From the NCBI RefSeq assembly GCF_000737705.1, contig NZ_JPRH01000001.1, positions 992,001-1,056,000 of the forward strand: a stretch of 64,000 bases of DNA, read 5' to 3'. Positions 44,176-52,917 of the stretch are shown piece by piece. The notes below the pieces were generated by a model. It was not told the origin of the DNA and searched no databases. It saw only the letters and a list, made by a program, of their open reading frames with translations. Both the position numbers and the translations under genes were made by a program. The DNA comes from Chryseobacterium soli. GTDB taxonomy: Bacteria > Bacteroidota > Bacteroidia > Flavobacteriales > Weeksellaceae. Positions within the stretch are counted from its first letter, which is position 1. Each line of letters begins with the position of its first letter.

Positions 44176-44203
44176 AAAAGACGCATAAATTTTATGCGTC
44201 TTT
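44176..44203. terminator. Bidirectional terminator after the methyltransferase gene
   Basis: A perfect 14-bp palindrome (AAAAGACGCATAAA / TTTTATGCGTCTTT) between convergent genes. Confidence 0.85.
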
Positions 44204-44253
44204 CTTTATCTAAAATATTGAAGGTTATACTTTTTCAACATTAGAAATTTATA

Positions 44254-44916
44254 TTATAATTTAGCCAATCTTAGTAAAAAATAACTTGAAAACAATTCAT
44301 AATAGTTGATGAAAATCAAAATCAGCATGGCAATTCCAAGAATTACTGGGAAAATGAATGACTGCGCTCTATAGACAAGTCTTTTAGGCATCATTAGAAC
44401 CCAGATTATAATTAAAAGTAATGGACCTAAAATTAAAGGAAGAATTTCGGGACTATATCTCGAAGAGCTTGAAAAACCATTTTCCATTAAAAATTTGTAA
44501 GTATAATATTGAAAAGGAATGTAGATGATTCCGAACACCATAGTAAATACTGCTGAAGCGTATTTTTTTAGTTTTATAAAATTTAGACTTAACAAAAAAG
44601 CACCATAAAAAGTTCCCAGAAATATACTTGAGCTCAAAAGCAATGCTCTTGAATATAATCTGACGGCAGATGAATCTGTAGTAATATGGTCTTTCCAGTC
44701 TTCAATTTCTTCGTTCTTTTTTGCTATTTCAGATTCCCTTTTGTTTTGAATGATATTTTGAATACTGATTTTTTCTTCGTCTGTAAAAGTTCGTCCTCTT
44801 TCCTCAAGAACTTCAAAAGCCATCTGAACTGCCTCGGGAGTAAAGCGGTTACCTTCTATTACATATTTTTCTAATTCAAAACCGGAAAGTTTCTTTAAGA
44901 CATTTCTGTTAACCAT
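44254..44916 (-). CDS. Membrane protein of unknown function
   Basis: A 220-residue protein. The soluble N-terminal part (residues 1-85) has short motifs such as ELEKYVIEGNRFTPEA and EVLEERGRTFTDEE, reminiscent of small helical repeats. Four transmembrane helices follow. I do not recognise a family. I start at MVNRNVLKK (44916): the longer reading from 44949 would begin inside the metG terminator hairpin. Confidence 0.7.
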   Translation of the reverse strand: MVNRNVLKKLSGFELEKYVIEGNRFTPEAVQMAFEVLEERGRTFTDEEKISIQNIIQNKRESEIAKKNEEIEDWKDHITTDSSAVRLYSRALLLSSSIFLGTFYGAFLLSLNFIKLKKYASAVFTMVFGIIYIPFQYYTYKFLMENGFSSSSRYSPEILPLILGPLLLIIIWVLMMPKRLVYRAQSFIFPVILGIAMLILIFINYYELFSSYFLLRLAKL

Positions 44917-44926
44917 AATTAATAAA

Positions 44927-44952
44927 AAAATGGGCATAAAAATGCCCATTTT
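44927..44952 (-). terminator. Intrinsic terminator after metG
   Basis: A perfect 11-bp stem (AAAATGGGCAT / ATGCCCATTTT) with an AAAA loop, 20 bases beyond the metG stop, with a T run on the minus strand. Confidence 0.9.
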
Positions 44953-44971
44953 ATATAGTTTTAATTAGAAT

Positions 44972-47008
44972 TTATCCGATTTCAATACCGTTTTTTACAT
45001 CGCTGTCATCCGGCGTAACAAAAGATAATTTACCATCTTCTTTTGTCGTTAATAATAACATTCCCTGAGATTCAATCCCGCGAATTTTTCTCGGAGCAAG
45101 GTTCAGTAAAATCATTACCTGTTTTCCGATTACTTCTTCCGGAGTGAAGCTCTCAGCAATTCCTGAAACCACTGTTCTTACGTCAACACCTGTATCAACA
45201 GTCAGTTTTAAAAGTTTATCTGCTTTTTCTACTTTTTCAGCTTCAATGATGGTTGCTGTTCTCAGGTCGATTTTCGTAAAATCATCAAAAGTGATTTCCT
45301 CTTTCATAGGGTTTGCGTTAGGATTTGTTTTTTTATTATTTTGTTTTGTATCTTCTAATTTTTGGATTTGAGCCTCAATAACATTGTCTTCGATTTTTGA
45401 GAATAGAAGAGAAGCTTCATTGATGGTATGACCGCTTTCGATTAATACTGATTGAGTCTCAACATCATCCCATTTCACAGCTGAAACATTAAACATATTT
45501 AAAAGCTTTTCAGAACTGAAAGGCATAAAAGGTTCACATAACTGAGCCAAAGCTACAGCAATCTGAGCCGCAACAAACAATGACTGAGCTGCTTTTTCCG
45601 GATTGTCCTTAATGGTTTTCCAAGGCTCTTCCGCCTGAAGATATTGATTTCCAAAACGGGCAAGATTCATCAAAGCTGTTAATGAATTTCTGAATTCATA
45701 ATTTTCCAGAAATCCTGAGATCTCTTTTGCAGTTTTATTGATTTCTTTTAATTCCGGACTATTGATATCTCCCTGTGGAATAACTCCATCATAGTATTTG
45801 TGCATTAAAACCGCAACACGATTAATGAAATTACCAAAAATTCCAACCAGTTCAGAATTGTTTTTCGTCTGGAAATCCTTCCAGGTAAAGTTATTATCCT
45901 TGGTTTCAGGTGCTGAAGAAAGAAGAGAATATCTTAATACATCCTGCTGCCCAGGGAAATCCTGAACATATTCATGAGCCCATACGGCCCAGTTTCTTGA
46001 CGTAGAAATTTTATCATTTTCCAGATTCAAAAACTCAAATGCAGGAACATTTTTAGGCATGATATAATCTCCGTGAGCCTTCATCATCGCAGGGAAAATA
46101 ATACAGTGGAATACAATATTATCCTTTCCGATAAAATGCACTAAATCACTGTTTTCACTCTGCCAGTAGTCTTTCCAGTCTTTTCCGTTTTTCGCTGCCC
46201 ATTCCTGGGTAAAAGAAATATAGCCGATAGGAGCATCAAACCATACATACAATACTTTTCCTTCTGCATTCGGAAGTGGAACAGGAACTCCCCAGTTAAG
46301 ATCTCTGGTCATTGCACGTGGTTTTAAACCGTCGGTAAGCCATGATTTTACCTGTCCGTAAACGTTCGGTTTCCAGTCGTCTTTATGACCTTCAATGATC
46401 CATTCATTCAGGAAGTCTTCATATTCATTTAAAGGAAGGTACCAGTTTTTTGTTTCTTTAAGGATCGGAACATTTCCGCTCAACATCGATTTTGGATTGA
46501 TAAGCTCAGAAGGCGAAAGGGTAGAACCGCATTTCTCACACTGATCTCCGTACGCGTTTTCGTTACCGCAGTTAGGGCACGTTCCTACAATATATCGGTC
46601 TGCTAAAAATTCATTAGCCTGCTCATCAAAATACTGCTCAGAAACCTCTTCCGTGAATTTCCCTTTTTCATAAAGAACTTTAAAGAAATCCTGGCTGGTT
46701 TCATGATGCTTTTTAGAAGTCGTTCTCGAATATTCATCAAATGAAATTCCTAAATCAGAAAAAGATTTTTTAATGATTTCATGGTATTTGTCAACGATAT
46801 CCTGAGGCGTAACTCCCTCTTTTTTTGCTCTGATGGTAATGGGAATTCCATGTTCGTCAGAACCACAGATAAAAGCTACGTCTTTTCCTAATCTTCTTTG
46901 AAATCTTGCGTAGACATCCGCAGGAATATATACACCTGCCAAATGTCCTATATGAACCGGTCCGTTTGCATAAGGCAAAGCTGCCGTAATCATCTTTCTG
47001 TTTGACAT
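44972..47008 (-). CDS. metG: Methionyl-tRNA synthetase
   Basis: Charges tRNA-Met. HIGH motif: PYANGPVHIGHLAG (residues 12-25). Zinc knuckle: CPNCGNENAYGDQCEKCG (about 143-160). KMSKS motif as NDKISTSRNW. The C-terminal EMAP/Trbp111-like tRNA-binding domain (FTKIDLRTATIIEAEKVEK onward) is fused, giving 678 residues. It is divergent from the starch locus. Confidence 0.97.
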   Translation of the reverse strand: MSNRKMITAALPYANGPVHIGHLAGVYIPADVYARFQRRLGKDVAFICGSDEHGIPITIRAKKEGVTPQDIVDKYHEIIKKSFSDLGISFDEYSRTTSKKHHETSQDFFKVLYEKGKFTEEVSEQYFDEQANEFLADRYIVGTCPNCGNENAYGDQCEKCGSTLSPSELINPKSMLSGNVPILKETKNWYLPLNEYEDFLNEWIIEGHKDDWKPNVYGQVKSWLTDGLKPRAMTRDLNWGVPVPLPNAEGKVLYVWFDAPIGYISFTQEWAAKNGKDWKDYWQSENSDLVHFIGKDNIVFHCIIFPAMMKAHGDYIMPKNVPAFEFLNLENDKISTSRNWAVWAHEYVQDFPGQQDVLRYSLLSSAPETKDNNFTWKDFQTKNNSELVGIFGNFINRVAVLMHKYYDGVIPQGDINSPELKEINKTAKEISGFLENYEFRNSLTALMNLARFGNQYLQAEEPWKTIKDNPEKAAQSLFVAAQIAVALAQLCEPFMPFSSEKLLNMFNVSAVKWDDVETQSVLIESGHTINEASLLFSKIEDNVIEAQIQKLEDTKQNNKKTNPNANPMKEEITFDDFTKIDLRTATIIEAEKVEKADKLLKLTVDTGVDVRTVVSGIAESFTPEEVIGKQVMILLNLAPRKIRGIESQGMLLLTTKEDGKLSFVTPDDSDVKNGIEIG

Positions 47009-47117
47009 TTATAGTAAAATTTTGTCTGCAAAGATACGCATAATCTCCCGAATTTGCCTCTTCTCTGCAGCGATAATGAGCAATAAGTTTCTTTTACGAC
47101 TTTAAATGTGAATTGTA

Positions 47118-47135
47118 GTTAAACAAATGTTTAAC
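47118..47135. promoter_or_regulatory. Palindrome, possible regulator-binding site
   Basis: GTTAAAC-AAAT-GTTTAAC is a perfect 7-bp inverted repeat 228 bases before the susC start. Its size and symmetry suit a dimeric regulator such as a LacI-type protein, but none is encoded nearby. Confidence 0.4.
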
Positions 47136-47232
47136 TTATTGTTAAAACTAAGTATATACTATGCATTGCATATTTTAATGTAATCATATGTGAAACAATG
47201 TTTTAGTGTATTAATGTCGTTTAATGTACATA

Positions 47233-47280
47233 AATTATCATAATTTTTCATTAAAATTATGATAATTATATTTTTTTTTT
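47233..47280 (+). terminator. Terminator-like stem-loop in the susC leader
   Basis: A perfect 15-bp stem (AATTATCATAATTTT / AAAATTATGATAATT) with a 5-base loop, then ATA and T10. No rightward gene lies upstream of it, since metG reads away, so it can only act on a leader transcript or end a small RNA from this interval. Confidence 0.65.
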
Positions 47281-47345
47281 AAATTGCATCACTGGCTTCC
47301 TGCCAAAAACACTGGAAAAAAACGAACTTATTTAAAAACTATATT

Positions 47346-50099
47346 TTGAAAAATTCTATAATGGTATTAAAGATTGCGCCTGCTTTTTTATTGGCAAGCT
47401 CAATTATGCATGCGCAGATACAAGACTCTACCACAAAAGAGAAAAAAATTGATGAAGTTGTATTGATTGGATATGGTAAGCAGAAGAAGGCCGACCTTAC
47501 GGGCTCTATCACTTCTGTATCCGCAAAAGACTTTAACGGAGGAGCAACTTCTGCCGGGCAGCTGATTCAGGGGAAAACACCCGGAGTGCAAATCACTAAT
47601 AACAATGGAGCGCCGGGATCGGGTACAGCTATCCGAATCAGGGGTACTGCATCGTTAAATGGAAATAACTCTCCATTGATTGTAATTGATGGTGTACCAC
47701 AGGATTTTGTAGGGGTAAACGGGGCATCTGATCCTTTGTCTCTTATAAATCCTAATGATATCGAAACATTTGATATTCTGAAAGATGCCTCTGCCACAGC
47801 CATCTATGGTAACCGTGCAACTAATGGGGTGATCCTTATTACAACAAAAAAGGGGAGTACGGGCAAATTCAAAGTTAATTTTTCAACAGTGGCCTCCGTT
47901 TCTACAAAAATGGGAAATGTTGATGTTTTAAATGCTGATGAATTCAGGAATTTTGTCAATACTTATGCTTCTCCTGCATATAAAGCGAAATTAGGGAATG
48001 CAAACACCAATTGGCAGGATAAGATTTATCAGGCAGCCTGGGGAACAGATAATAATTTAGCTTTTACAGGAGGGGTTAAAGGATTACCGTACCGCTTATC
48101 CATTGGATATAATGAGCAGAATGGTATTGTACAAACAAACTCTTTTAAAAGAACATCAGTAGGTCTGAATCTAAGTCCTAAGTTTTTTGACAATCATTTA
48201 TCCTTGAACGTAAATGCAAAAGGTACTTTTACAGACAACAGATTTGTTGATGGAGGAGTAATAAAATCGGCTACTTATTTTGATCCGACACAACCTGTGT
48301 ATTCGGGCAATTCTAATTTTGGAGGATATTATGAATGGCTGGATTCTGGATCTCCAAACGGATTTAATGTGAATGCCACTTCTAACCCACTAGGGATGAT
48401 CAATGGGATTCATGATGTTTCATCTGTTTTACGTGGATTGGGAAACATCCAGTTAGATTATAAATTTCATTTTCTTCCCGATCTTCATTTCAACGTAAAT
48501 GCGGGGTATGATTATACAAAAAGTGATGGGCAGAAAAAAGTAAGCTCGATGTATAGACCCGGTATAAATGATGCAGGAAGCTCAACAATCTATAGCATGG
48601 AAAAAAAGAATAAGTTATTGGAAACTTATTTTAACTATGTAAAAAATATTTCTGCAATCAATACAGGCGTGGATCTTACAGCGGGATATTCTTACCAGGA
48701 TTTCCGTACGATTATTCCAGGATCTATCAATTATAAAGGCAATGCTCCGACTAAAATTAATAATGATTTTGAGAGCCAAAATACCTTGATATCTTTCTAT
48801 GGGCGTGCCATATTCACTGTTGCCAATAAGTATATTATTTCAGGATCTTTAAGAAGAGACGGATCTTCCCGCTTTTATAACGGAACAAAAGATAATCTTT
48901 GGGGTAATTTCCCGGGAGTATCTGTAGCCTGGAAATTAAATGAAGAAAGTTTTATTAAAAATATATCTTCAATAAGCACATTGAAACTGAGAGCGGGTTG
49001 GGGAAAAACCGGACAGCAGGAATTACCGGCTTTGGATGGAAACAAACCATTTAATTATCCGGCGTATGCAGCTTATAATCCGAGTAATGAAGGAGCATAT
49101 TATCAATTTGGAAACCAATATTACTATATGTTCAGAGCTAATATATATAATCCTAACCTTACTTGGGAGACTACAACCAGTAAGAATTTAGGGTTAGATT
49201 ATGGGTTTCTTAACAATAGAATATATGGTTCTATAGATTTATTTCAGAAAGATACAGAGAAATTACTGGTTCTTTCCCCCATTGCAGCAGGAGATTTAAG
49301 TAACCAGAATTTACTTAATGTAGGGAATATGAAAAATAAAGGTATAGAAGGAAGTATTAATATAGTCCCTATTAAAAACCAAAATACAACTTGGGAACTT
49401 AATTTTAATGCTACCCACTACAAACCGGAAATAACCAATCTTTTAGATAGAGCAGATCCTACTTTCAATATTCCTGTGGGAGGAATTGATGGCGGATCTG
49501 GAAATACGATTCAGGCCCATGCCGTAGGATATGCACCTAACGCATTTTGGGTGTATCAGCAGGCATATGACGGTAATGGAAAACCAATGAACGGAGTATA
49601 TGTTGACAGAAATGGAGATGGACAGATCAATACATTAGATAAATATTATTATAAATCTACCACACCTGATGCCATCTTAGGATTCTCTACTAAAGTTTCA
49701 TATAAAGACTGGACCTTTGGATTGAGTGCAAGAGCAGTATTAGGAAATTATGTATATAACAATGCTGCATCCAATAGCTCATTACAGTCCGCATCTACCA
49801 ATGAATATTTACAGAACGTATATTCAACAGCACCTGTTTACCAATTCTCGGTTCCACAATACTTTTCAGATATATATGTAGAAAACGCATCATTCCTGAG
49901 ACTGGATAATGTGAACGTTGGCTATAATTTTAGGGATATTTTCTATAAAGGAAGCAATCTAAGGGTATATGGAATGGCTCAAAATGTTTTTGTTATTACA
50001 AAATATAGTGGTGTTGACCCTGAAGTTTTTGGAGGAATAGATAATGGTTATTATCAAATGCCAAGAGTTTATTCTTTAGGCTTTAATTTTCAATTTTAA
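47346..50099 (+). CDS. susC: SusC-type TonB-dependent outer-membrane transporter
   Basis: Imports maltooligosaccharides across the outer membrane with SusD as lid. 917 residues: signal peptide (APAFLLASSIMHAQ), then directly the plug domain (IDEVVLIGYGKQKKADLTGS, ATAIYGNRATNGVILITTKK) and the beta-barrel ending in F-N-F-Q-F. The usual N-terminal carboxypeptidase-regulatory-like domain is absent, as in shorter SusC proteins. The start is the TTG at 47346, which gives a lysine before the hydrophobic core; ATG at 47361 is the alternative. Confidence 0.93.
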   Translation: MKNSIMVLKIAPAFLLASSIMHAQIQDSTTKEKKIDEVVLIGYGKQKKADLTGSITSVSAKDFNGGATSAGQLIQGKTPGVQITNNNGAPGSGTAIRIRGTASLNGNNSPLIVIDGVPQDFVGVNGASDPLSLINPNDIETFDILKDASATAIYGNRATNGVILITTKKGSTGKFKVNFSTVASVSTKMGNVDVLNADEFRNFVNTYASPAYKAKLGNANTNWQDKIYQAAWGTDNNLAFTGGVKGLPYRLSIGYNEQNGIVQTNSFKRTSVGLNLSPKFFDNHLSLNVNAKGTFTDNRFVDGGVIKSATYFDPTQPVYSGNSNFGGYYEWLDSGSPNGFNVNATSNPLGMINGIHDVSSVLRGLGNIQLDYKFHFLPDLHFNVNAGYDYTKSDGQKKVSSMYRPGINDAGSSTIYSMEKKNKLLETYFNYVKNISAINTGVDLTAGYSYQDFRTIIPGSINYKGNAPTKINNDFESQNTLISFYGRAIFTVANKYIISGSLRRDGSSRFYNGTKDNLWGNFPGVSVAWKLNEESFIKNISSISTLKLRAGWGKTGQQELPALDGNKPFNYPAYAAYNPSNEGAYYQFGNQYYYMFRANIYNPNLTWETTTSKNLGLDYGFLNNRIYGSIDLFQKDTEKLLVLSPIAAGDLSNQNLLNVGNMKNKGIEGSINIVPIKNQNTTWELNFNATHYKPEITNLLDRADPTFNIPVGGIDGGSGNTIQAHAVGYAPNAFWVYQQAYDGNGKPMNGVYVDRNGDGQINTLDKYYYKSTTPDAILGFSTKVSYKDWTFGLSARAVLGNYVYNNAASNSSLQSASTNEYLQNVYSTAPVYQFSVPQYFSDIYVENASFLRLDNVNVGYNFRDIFYKGSNLRVYGMAQNVFVITKYSGVDPEVFGGIDNGYYQMPRVYSLGFNFQF

Positions 50100-50111
50100 T
50101 TAATAAGTAAG

Positions 50112-51713
50112 ATGAAATCAAATAAAATTCAGTTTAAAAATATATTGTTAACAGCATCCATGATTGGATTGTTATCAGCAACATCATGTGTTAATGATCT
50201 AGAAAGAGAACCCATTACCGATACAACTTCAGCAAATGTTTACAAGGATTTTGGAAATTATCCCAATCTTTTAGCTAAGCTCTATGGTGGTCTTGCGATG
50301 GGAGGGCAAGTAAGCGGAGATGGTGGAAATTATCCTGACAGTGATATCAATGGAATCAACGGAGGGTTTTCTCAGTATACAAGATTAATGTATACGATGC
50401 AGGAAATCTCTACGGATGAAGCAGTAATCGGTTGGAATGATGGGAACTTACATACAATCCATAAGATGACCTGGGATTCTTCTAATGAATTTATTGCAGC
50501 ACTTTATTACAGAATTTACGCAGAAATTGCATATTGTAATGAATTTTTGAGAAATGTATCAGATGAAAAGCTGGCTGCTAATAACATCACCGGAGACAAC
50601 TTAACTCAGGCTAAATACATGCGTACAGAAGCGAGATTTTTAAGAGCACAATCTTATTATCACGCATTAGATCTATTCGGAAATGTACCTTTTGTAAAAG
50701 AAGATTATCTTCCGGGATCTGTAAATCCACCTCAAAGAATTGAGAGAACTGCCTTATTTAATTTTGTAGAACAGGAACTATTGGCATGTGCCAACGATCT
50801 GAAAGAACCAAGATCAAACGCTTATGGAAGAGCAGACAAAGCGGCAGCTTGGTCACTACTGGCAAGACTTTATCTTAATGCCGGAGTGTATACCGGAACT
50901 CAAAGAAATAATGATTGTGTTACCTATTGTAATAAAGTAATAGCAGCTGGATATTCTCTAAAATCCAAATATGGAGATTTGTTCCTTGCAGATAATGATG
51001 TTAACAATCCGGAAGCAATTTTCACGGTTAATTTTGATGGACTTAATACCCAAACCAATGGAGGTACAACCTATTTAGTTCATGCTTCGGTCGGGGGTTC
51101 AATGGCTGCCGCAGATTTTGGAATCAATGGGGGATGGAGTGGAATTAGAACGACAAAAGCTTTTGTTGGAAAATTTCCTACTGATGGTTCAGACAAGAGA
51201 GGTAACTTTTTTACTACCGGACAGAATCTTGAAATTAATGATTTAGGTTCTTTTAATGATGGGTATGCTTTCATCAAATTTAAAAATATTAAAAGCAATG
51301 GAACTCCCGGAGCAGACAAAAACTGGGTAGAAGCAGATATTCCATTATACCGTTTGGCAGATATTTATTTAATGTATGCTGAAGCAACATTAAGAGGGGG
51401 AAGTGGAAATATGGCAACAGCAATTGGGTATGTAAATCAATTGAGACAGAGAGCGTATGGGAACACGAATGGGAATGTTACTTCCATTAATTTAGACTTT
51501 ATTCTAGATGAAAGAGCAAGAGAATTATCTTGGGAAATGACCAGAAGAACAGATCTTATCCGTTTTGGAAAATTTACGACCGGAGATTATGTTTGGCCTT
51601 GGAAAGGAAATGTAAAAGATGGAAAAGCTGTTGAGAGCTATAGAAACTTATATCCTATTCCTGCAAAAGATATTGTTGCAAACCCTAATTTAGTTCAAAA
51701 CACTGGATATTAA
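50112..51713 (+). CDS. susD: SusD/RagB-type starch-binding lipoprotein
   Basis: A 533-residue surface lipoprotein (lipobox LLSATSC, Cys27). The SusD fold is indicated by the TPR-rich N-terminal part (TEARFLRAQSYYHALDLFGNV), PLYRLADIYLMYAEA and the C-terminal FILDERARELSWEM. It captures oligosaccharides and covers the SusC pore. It starts 12 bases after susC. Confidence 0.95.
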   Translation: MKSNKIQFKNILLTASMIGLLSATSCVNDLEREPITDTTSANVYKDFGNYPNLLAKLYGGLAMGGQVSGDGGNYPDSDINGINGGFSQYTRLMYTMQEISTDEAVIGWNDGNLHTIHKMTWDSSNEFIAALYYRIYAEIAYCNEFLRNVSDEKLAANNITGDNLTQAKYMRTEARFLRAQSYYHALDLFGNVPFVKEDYLPGSVNPPQRIERTALFNFVEQELLACANDLKEPRSNAYGRADKAAAWSLLARLYLNAGVYTGTQRNNDCVTYCNKVIAAGYSLKSKYGDLFLADNDVNNPEAIFTVNFDGLNTQTNGGTTYLVHASVGGSMAAADFGINGGWSGIRTTKAFVGKFPTDGSDKRGNFFTTGQNLEINDLGSFNDGYAFIKFKNIKSNGTPGADKNWVEADIPLYRLADIYLMYAEATLRGGSGNMATAIGYVNQLRQRAYGNTNGNVTSINLDFILDERARELSWEMTRRTDLIRFGKFTTGDYVWPWKGNVKDGKAVESYRNLYPIPAKDIVANPNLVQNTGY

Positions 51714-51732
51714 TTTTAAATATTATTTTAAG

Positions 51733-52809
51733 ATGAAAAAATTATTAAAAATATTCACTATAATTCTTACCGGATTTTTATTGGCTTCTTGTGAAAAAGA
51801 TGAAGATTTGGCAGTATTAACTGACGGTACCAACCCTGTACTATCAGCCGATAAAACATCCGTAGTATTATTAAGTACTAACCCTACTGATGCAGCTGTT
51901 ACTTTTAATTGGGTTGACTCTGATTTTGGGGTAAAGGTTCAATTAACCAATGAACTTGAATTTGCCTTGAAGGGAACTAATTTTGCTACCTTCAAAGCTA
52001 CAGCACTTACTCCTGGAGTAAAAACGTACAGTATGACTGTTAATGAATTGAATAACATCGTATTATCATTAGGGGTTAGCAGTGCTACACCCACTGATAT
52101 TGAAGTTAGACTGAAGACTAGTGTTTCAACAAAAACGCATTATTCAAATATAGTTCCTTTAAAAGTTACACCGTTTATTAATGGACCAGTGTATACCTAT
52201 ACCGATTTATTTCTGATTGGCGATGCTACCGCAGGAGCTTGGGATAATGCAGCTGCAAATGCAAAAATTTACCCGCTTTTAAAAACTACTACGGCAAATG
52301 TTTATACCTACACAGGTTATTTTGCTGCTGGAGGGTTTAAAATAATTAAAACTCCGGGATCATGGGACACACAATATGGAATGGGTAGCGCAGGGGTATT
52401 AAGCACAAGTGGTGCATCAGGCAATATTACAGTTTCAGCAGCTGGATATTATAAATTAACAATTAATACATCTGCATTAACGTATACATTTACTGCAGTT
52501 CCTGCTCCAACTACGACCTACACTTCAATTTCTATGATCGGAACAGCTTCCAGTGATTGGAATACGGATGTAAATATGGACCAGTCAACTTTTGATCCGC
52601 ATGTTTGGGTAAAGAAAAACGTAGTGTTAAGCTCTGGAGAATTTAAATTTAGAGCTAATCATGCCTGGACAACAAGTTGGGGAGTGGCTCAGGAGTTTTT
52701 TGGAACAGCAGCTGTAGGAGGAGGAAATATTCCCGTGACTACTGCCTTCACTTACAATGTTTACTTTAATGATATGACGGGAGATTTTTCTGTAATACCA
52801 GTAAATTAA
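51733..52809 (+). CDS. susE: SusE/SusF family outer-membrane starch-binding lipoprotein
   Basis: A 358-residue lipoprotein (lipobox FLLASC). An N-terminal Ig-like domain (about residues 25-150, with SADKTSVVLLSTNPTDAAVT) is followed by two starch-binding modules with FLIGDATAGAWDN and SMIGTASSDWNTD, the typical start of SusE/F carbohydrate-binding domains. It holds starch at the cell surface. It starts 19 bases after susD. Confidence 0.9.
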   Translation: MKKLLKIFTIILTGFLLASCEKDEDLAVLTDGTNPVLSADKTSVVLLSTNPTDAAVTFNWVDSDFGVKVQLTNELEFALKGTNFATFKATALTPGVKTYSMTVNELNNIVLSLGVSSATPTDIEVRLKTSVSTKTHYSNIVPLKVTPFINGPVYTYTDLFLIGDATAGAWDNAAANAKIYPLLKTTTANVYTYTGYFAAGGFKIIKTPGSWDTQYGMGSAGVLSTSGASGNITVSAAGYYKLTINTSALTYTFTAVPAPTTTYTSISMIGTASSDWNTDVNMDQSTFDPHVWVKKNVVLSSGEFKFRANHAWTTSWGVAQEFFGTAAVGGGNIPVTTAFTYNVYFNDMTGDFSVIPVN

Positions 52810-52859
52810 GACGCAATAAAAAGTAAACATTTATTATTAATTTACATTGAATTTATAAA

Positions 52860-52895
52860 GTAAGGTGTTGCTTTTTAGCAGCACTTTCTTTATTT
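52860..52895 (+). terminator. Hairpin between susE and the GH97 gene
   Basis: An 8-bp stem (GTGTTGCT / AGCAGCAC, one G-T) with a TTTT loop, followed by TTTCTTTATTTTT. It would partly terminate the operon after susE. Confidence 0.65.
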
Positions 52896-52917
52896 TTAAA
52901 GCATATAAATAGTCATT

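Larger units (their letters stand above)
47009..47345 (+). promoter_or_regulatory. Regulatory interval between metG and susC
   Basis: A 337-base AT-rich divergent interval holding the promoter and leader of the starch locus. It contains a palindrome at 47118-47135 and a strong stem with a T run at 47233-47280. I do not find a clean TAnnTTTG box, as expected for a regulated promoter. Confidence 0.6.

Noticed and set aside
44917..44949. Eleven-residue upstream extension of the membrane protein gene at 44254
   Set aside because: It falls within the metG terminator hairpin, so the start at 44916 is preferred.
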